DNA from: a gamma proteobacterium NOR5-3
GTDB lineage: Bacteria; Pseudomonadota; Gammaproteobacteria; Pseudomonadales; Halieaceae
Direction of reading: 5' to 3'
Assembly: GCA_000158155.1 (NCBI GenBank)
Contig: DS999408.1
Span: forward strand, 217,859-281,858
DNA: 64,000 bases
Shown here: one piece after another, positions 63,131 to 64,000 of the stretch
Layout of the letters: each line of letters opens with the position of its first letter
Position numbering within the stretch: the stretch's first letter is position 1
Notes under the pieces: generated by a model
What the model was told of the DNA's origin: nothing
The model's input: the letters and a program-made list of their open reading frames with translations, nothing else
The model's database searches: none
Made by a program: the position numbers and the translations under genes

Positions 63131-64000
63131 GTGTGGGTTTTTGGCACCGAGGTGGTTTTGGAAGAATTGCAACTGGCATTGACGACGGCCCGTGTTGATC
63201 AGCGCAACTTCGGTTTGTGGATCAATAACTGGCAAATCGGTCAGACCCTGAATGCACTGGTGACTAATCAGCTGCCCTCCGGGGATCTGGTGCTGCGCGT
63301 CGGTGGGCAGCAAATTACTGCTACGGCAGATATACCCATACAGCAGGGTGCGCGTTTACAGCTCGAGGTGAGTCAGTTACAGCCGGTTCCCACACTGCGG
63401 GTACTGAATCCTGTGCAGAGCCCCGCTACGGCGAATGTTGGTGGTACTTTGCAACTGTTGCCCGGGAACGCTTCGGGTATCGCGAGCCCCCCGTTGGCAT
63501 CGGTGGTGCAGTCGCTGCAAACCACGCAGTTGGCCTCTGCGTTGCCGCCCCTGGTTGCTGAGTCAGTAGGGCAACTGTTGAAGCAGGTGAGTCGTCCGGG
63601 GCAGTTGTTGCAGCCGGAAAGCCTGGCCTCGGCTATGCGTCAGTCGGGGGTTTTTCTCGAGAGCGGCTTAAACGCGTCGCTGCAGGGCCGGCCCCCGGCA
63701 GCAGACGGGGACTTCAAAGCAGGACTGTTTCGCGTTCTTGCCAGAGTGGAGGCTGCGCTCGCTCGTGCCGAGGCCGTGGCTATGCCCGCCTCCGATGCCG
63801 AAGCACTACTTGATATGAAGCGGGAGCTTGAGGCGGGCCTGGGCCGGATCACCTTACACCAGTTGAATTCCCAGCCTACAGATTCACAGACGTCCCGGCA
63901 CTGGCAGTTGGAGATCCCTCTGCAGCTGGCAGGGTCGGTCCATAGTCTGCGCATAGAAATTGATAGAGAGTCTGGGGGCGAAAGTTCGGATTCCCGGAGC
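63131..64000 (+). CDS. FliK-like hook-length control protein, 3' end outside window
   Basis: An open frame of at least 290 codons without a stop, running off the right edge; divergent from pomA. Start is GTG at 63131 (GAGG four bases before); GTG at 63152 is possible. The N-terminal part is Gln/Leu/Val-rich and low complexity. Near the right edge the frame gives RITLHQLNSQPTDSQTS and WQLEIPLQLAGSVHSLRIEI, a pattern found in a second class of FliK-like proteins of polar flagellates. This is distinct from the FliK at 46621-48396. Confidence 0.72.
   Translation, partial: MWVFGTEVVLEELQLALTTARVDQRNFGLWINNWQIGQTLNALVTNQLPSGDLVLRVGGQQITATADIPIQQGARLQLEVSQLQPVPTLRVLNPVQSPATANVGGTLQLLPGNASGIASPPLASVVQSLQTTQLASALPPLVAESVGQLLKQVSRPGQLLQPESLASAMRQSGVFLESGLNASLQGRPPAADGDFKAGLFRVLARVEAALARAEAVAMPASDAEALLDMKRELEAGLGRITLHQLNSQPTDSQTSRHWQLEIPLQLAGSVHSLRIEIDRESGGESSDSRS

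Noticed and set aside
1-64000. CRISPR arrays, tRNA or rRNA genes, prophage or defence islands
   Set aside because: No regularly spaced repeats, tRNA-like cloverleaf sequences, phage structural genes or known defence genes were recognised by reading; a tRNAscan or CRISPR finder run could confirm.

Overview
The window looks like the chromosome of a motile, probably marine gammaproteobacterium. Evidence: a Pseudomonas/Vibrio-type polar flagellar gene order with FleQ, FleS/FleR, FlhF and FlhG; sigma-54 and sigma-28 flagellar promoters; a PomA/PomB-like stator beside a MotC/MotD-like one; a PEP-CTERM protein; and acyl-CoA dehydrogenase and photolyase genes of the kind common in the Halieaceae (OM60/NOR5 clade). 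The family placement is an inference from gene content; there is no rRNA or other marker gene in the window.

Layout. Bases 1-3866 are accessory: the end of one IS1182-family element, a PEP-CTERM surface protein with a possible sigma-54 promoter, and a complete second IS1182-family element with terminal inverted repeats and a 4-bp flanking repeat. Bases 4112-5250 hold two convergent small proteins of unknown function that share an N-terminal membrane segment. Bases 5674-9849 form an acyl-CoA dehydrogenase/glutathione transferase cluster with a promoter overlapped by a palindromic operator. Bases 9914-16941 carry two tandem ABC1/UbiB-type kinases, an iron-sulfur photolyase, a DUF2256 protein, a DASH-type cryptochrome and an Old Yellow Enzyme gene with an apparent single-base frameshift. 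Bases 16974-18307 hold a diguanylate cyclase with a near-perfect sigma-54 promoter and a small membrane/coiled-coil partner.

From 18593 to 63007 lies an essentially complete flagellar regulon in one run: flgN, flgM and flgA (minus strand), then flgBCDEFGHIJKL, flagellin, flaG, fliD, fliS, fliT, a PilZ-like gene, fleQ, fleSR, fliEFGHIJ, fliK, fliLMNOPQR, flhB, flhA, flhF, flhG, fliA, motCD (plus strand), and a minus-strand pomA-pomB-pilZ operon. A second FliK-like gene runs off the right edge. The promoters fit a tiered hierarchy. FleQ (sigma-54 activator) would drive fleSR, FleR plus sigma-54 the flgB, fliD and fliK units, and FliA (sigma-28) flgM, flagellin and the pomA operon. FlgM, encoded here, is the expected anti-sigma factor for FliA. 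The chemotaxis genes that sit between fliA and motC in Pseudomonas are absent. c-di-GMP elements are woven in: a diguanylate cyclase, FleQ and two PilZ-type proteins.

No tRNA, rRNA or CRISPR array was seen. Promoter calls are by eye against consensus; coding calls rest on translated sequence and recognised motifs.
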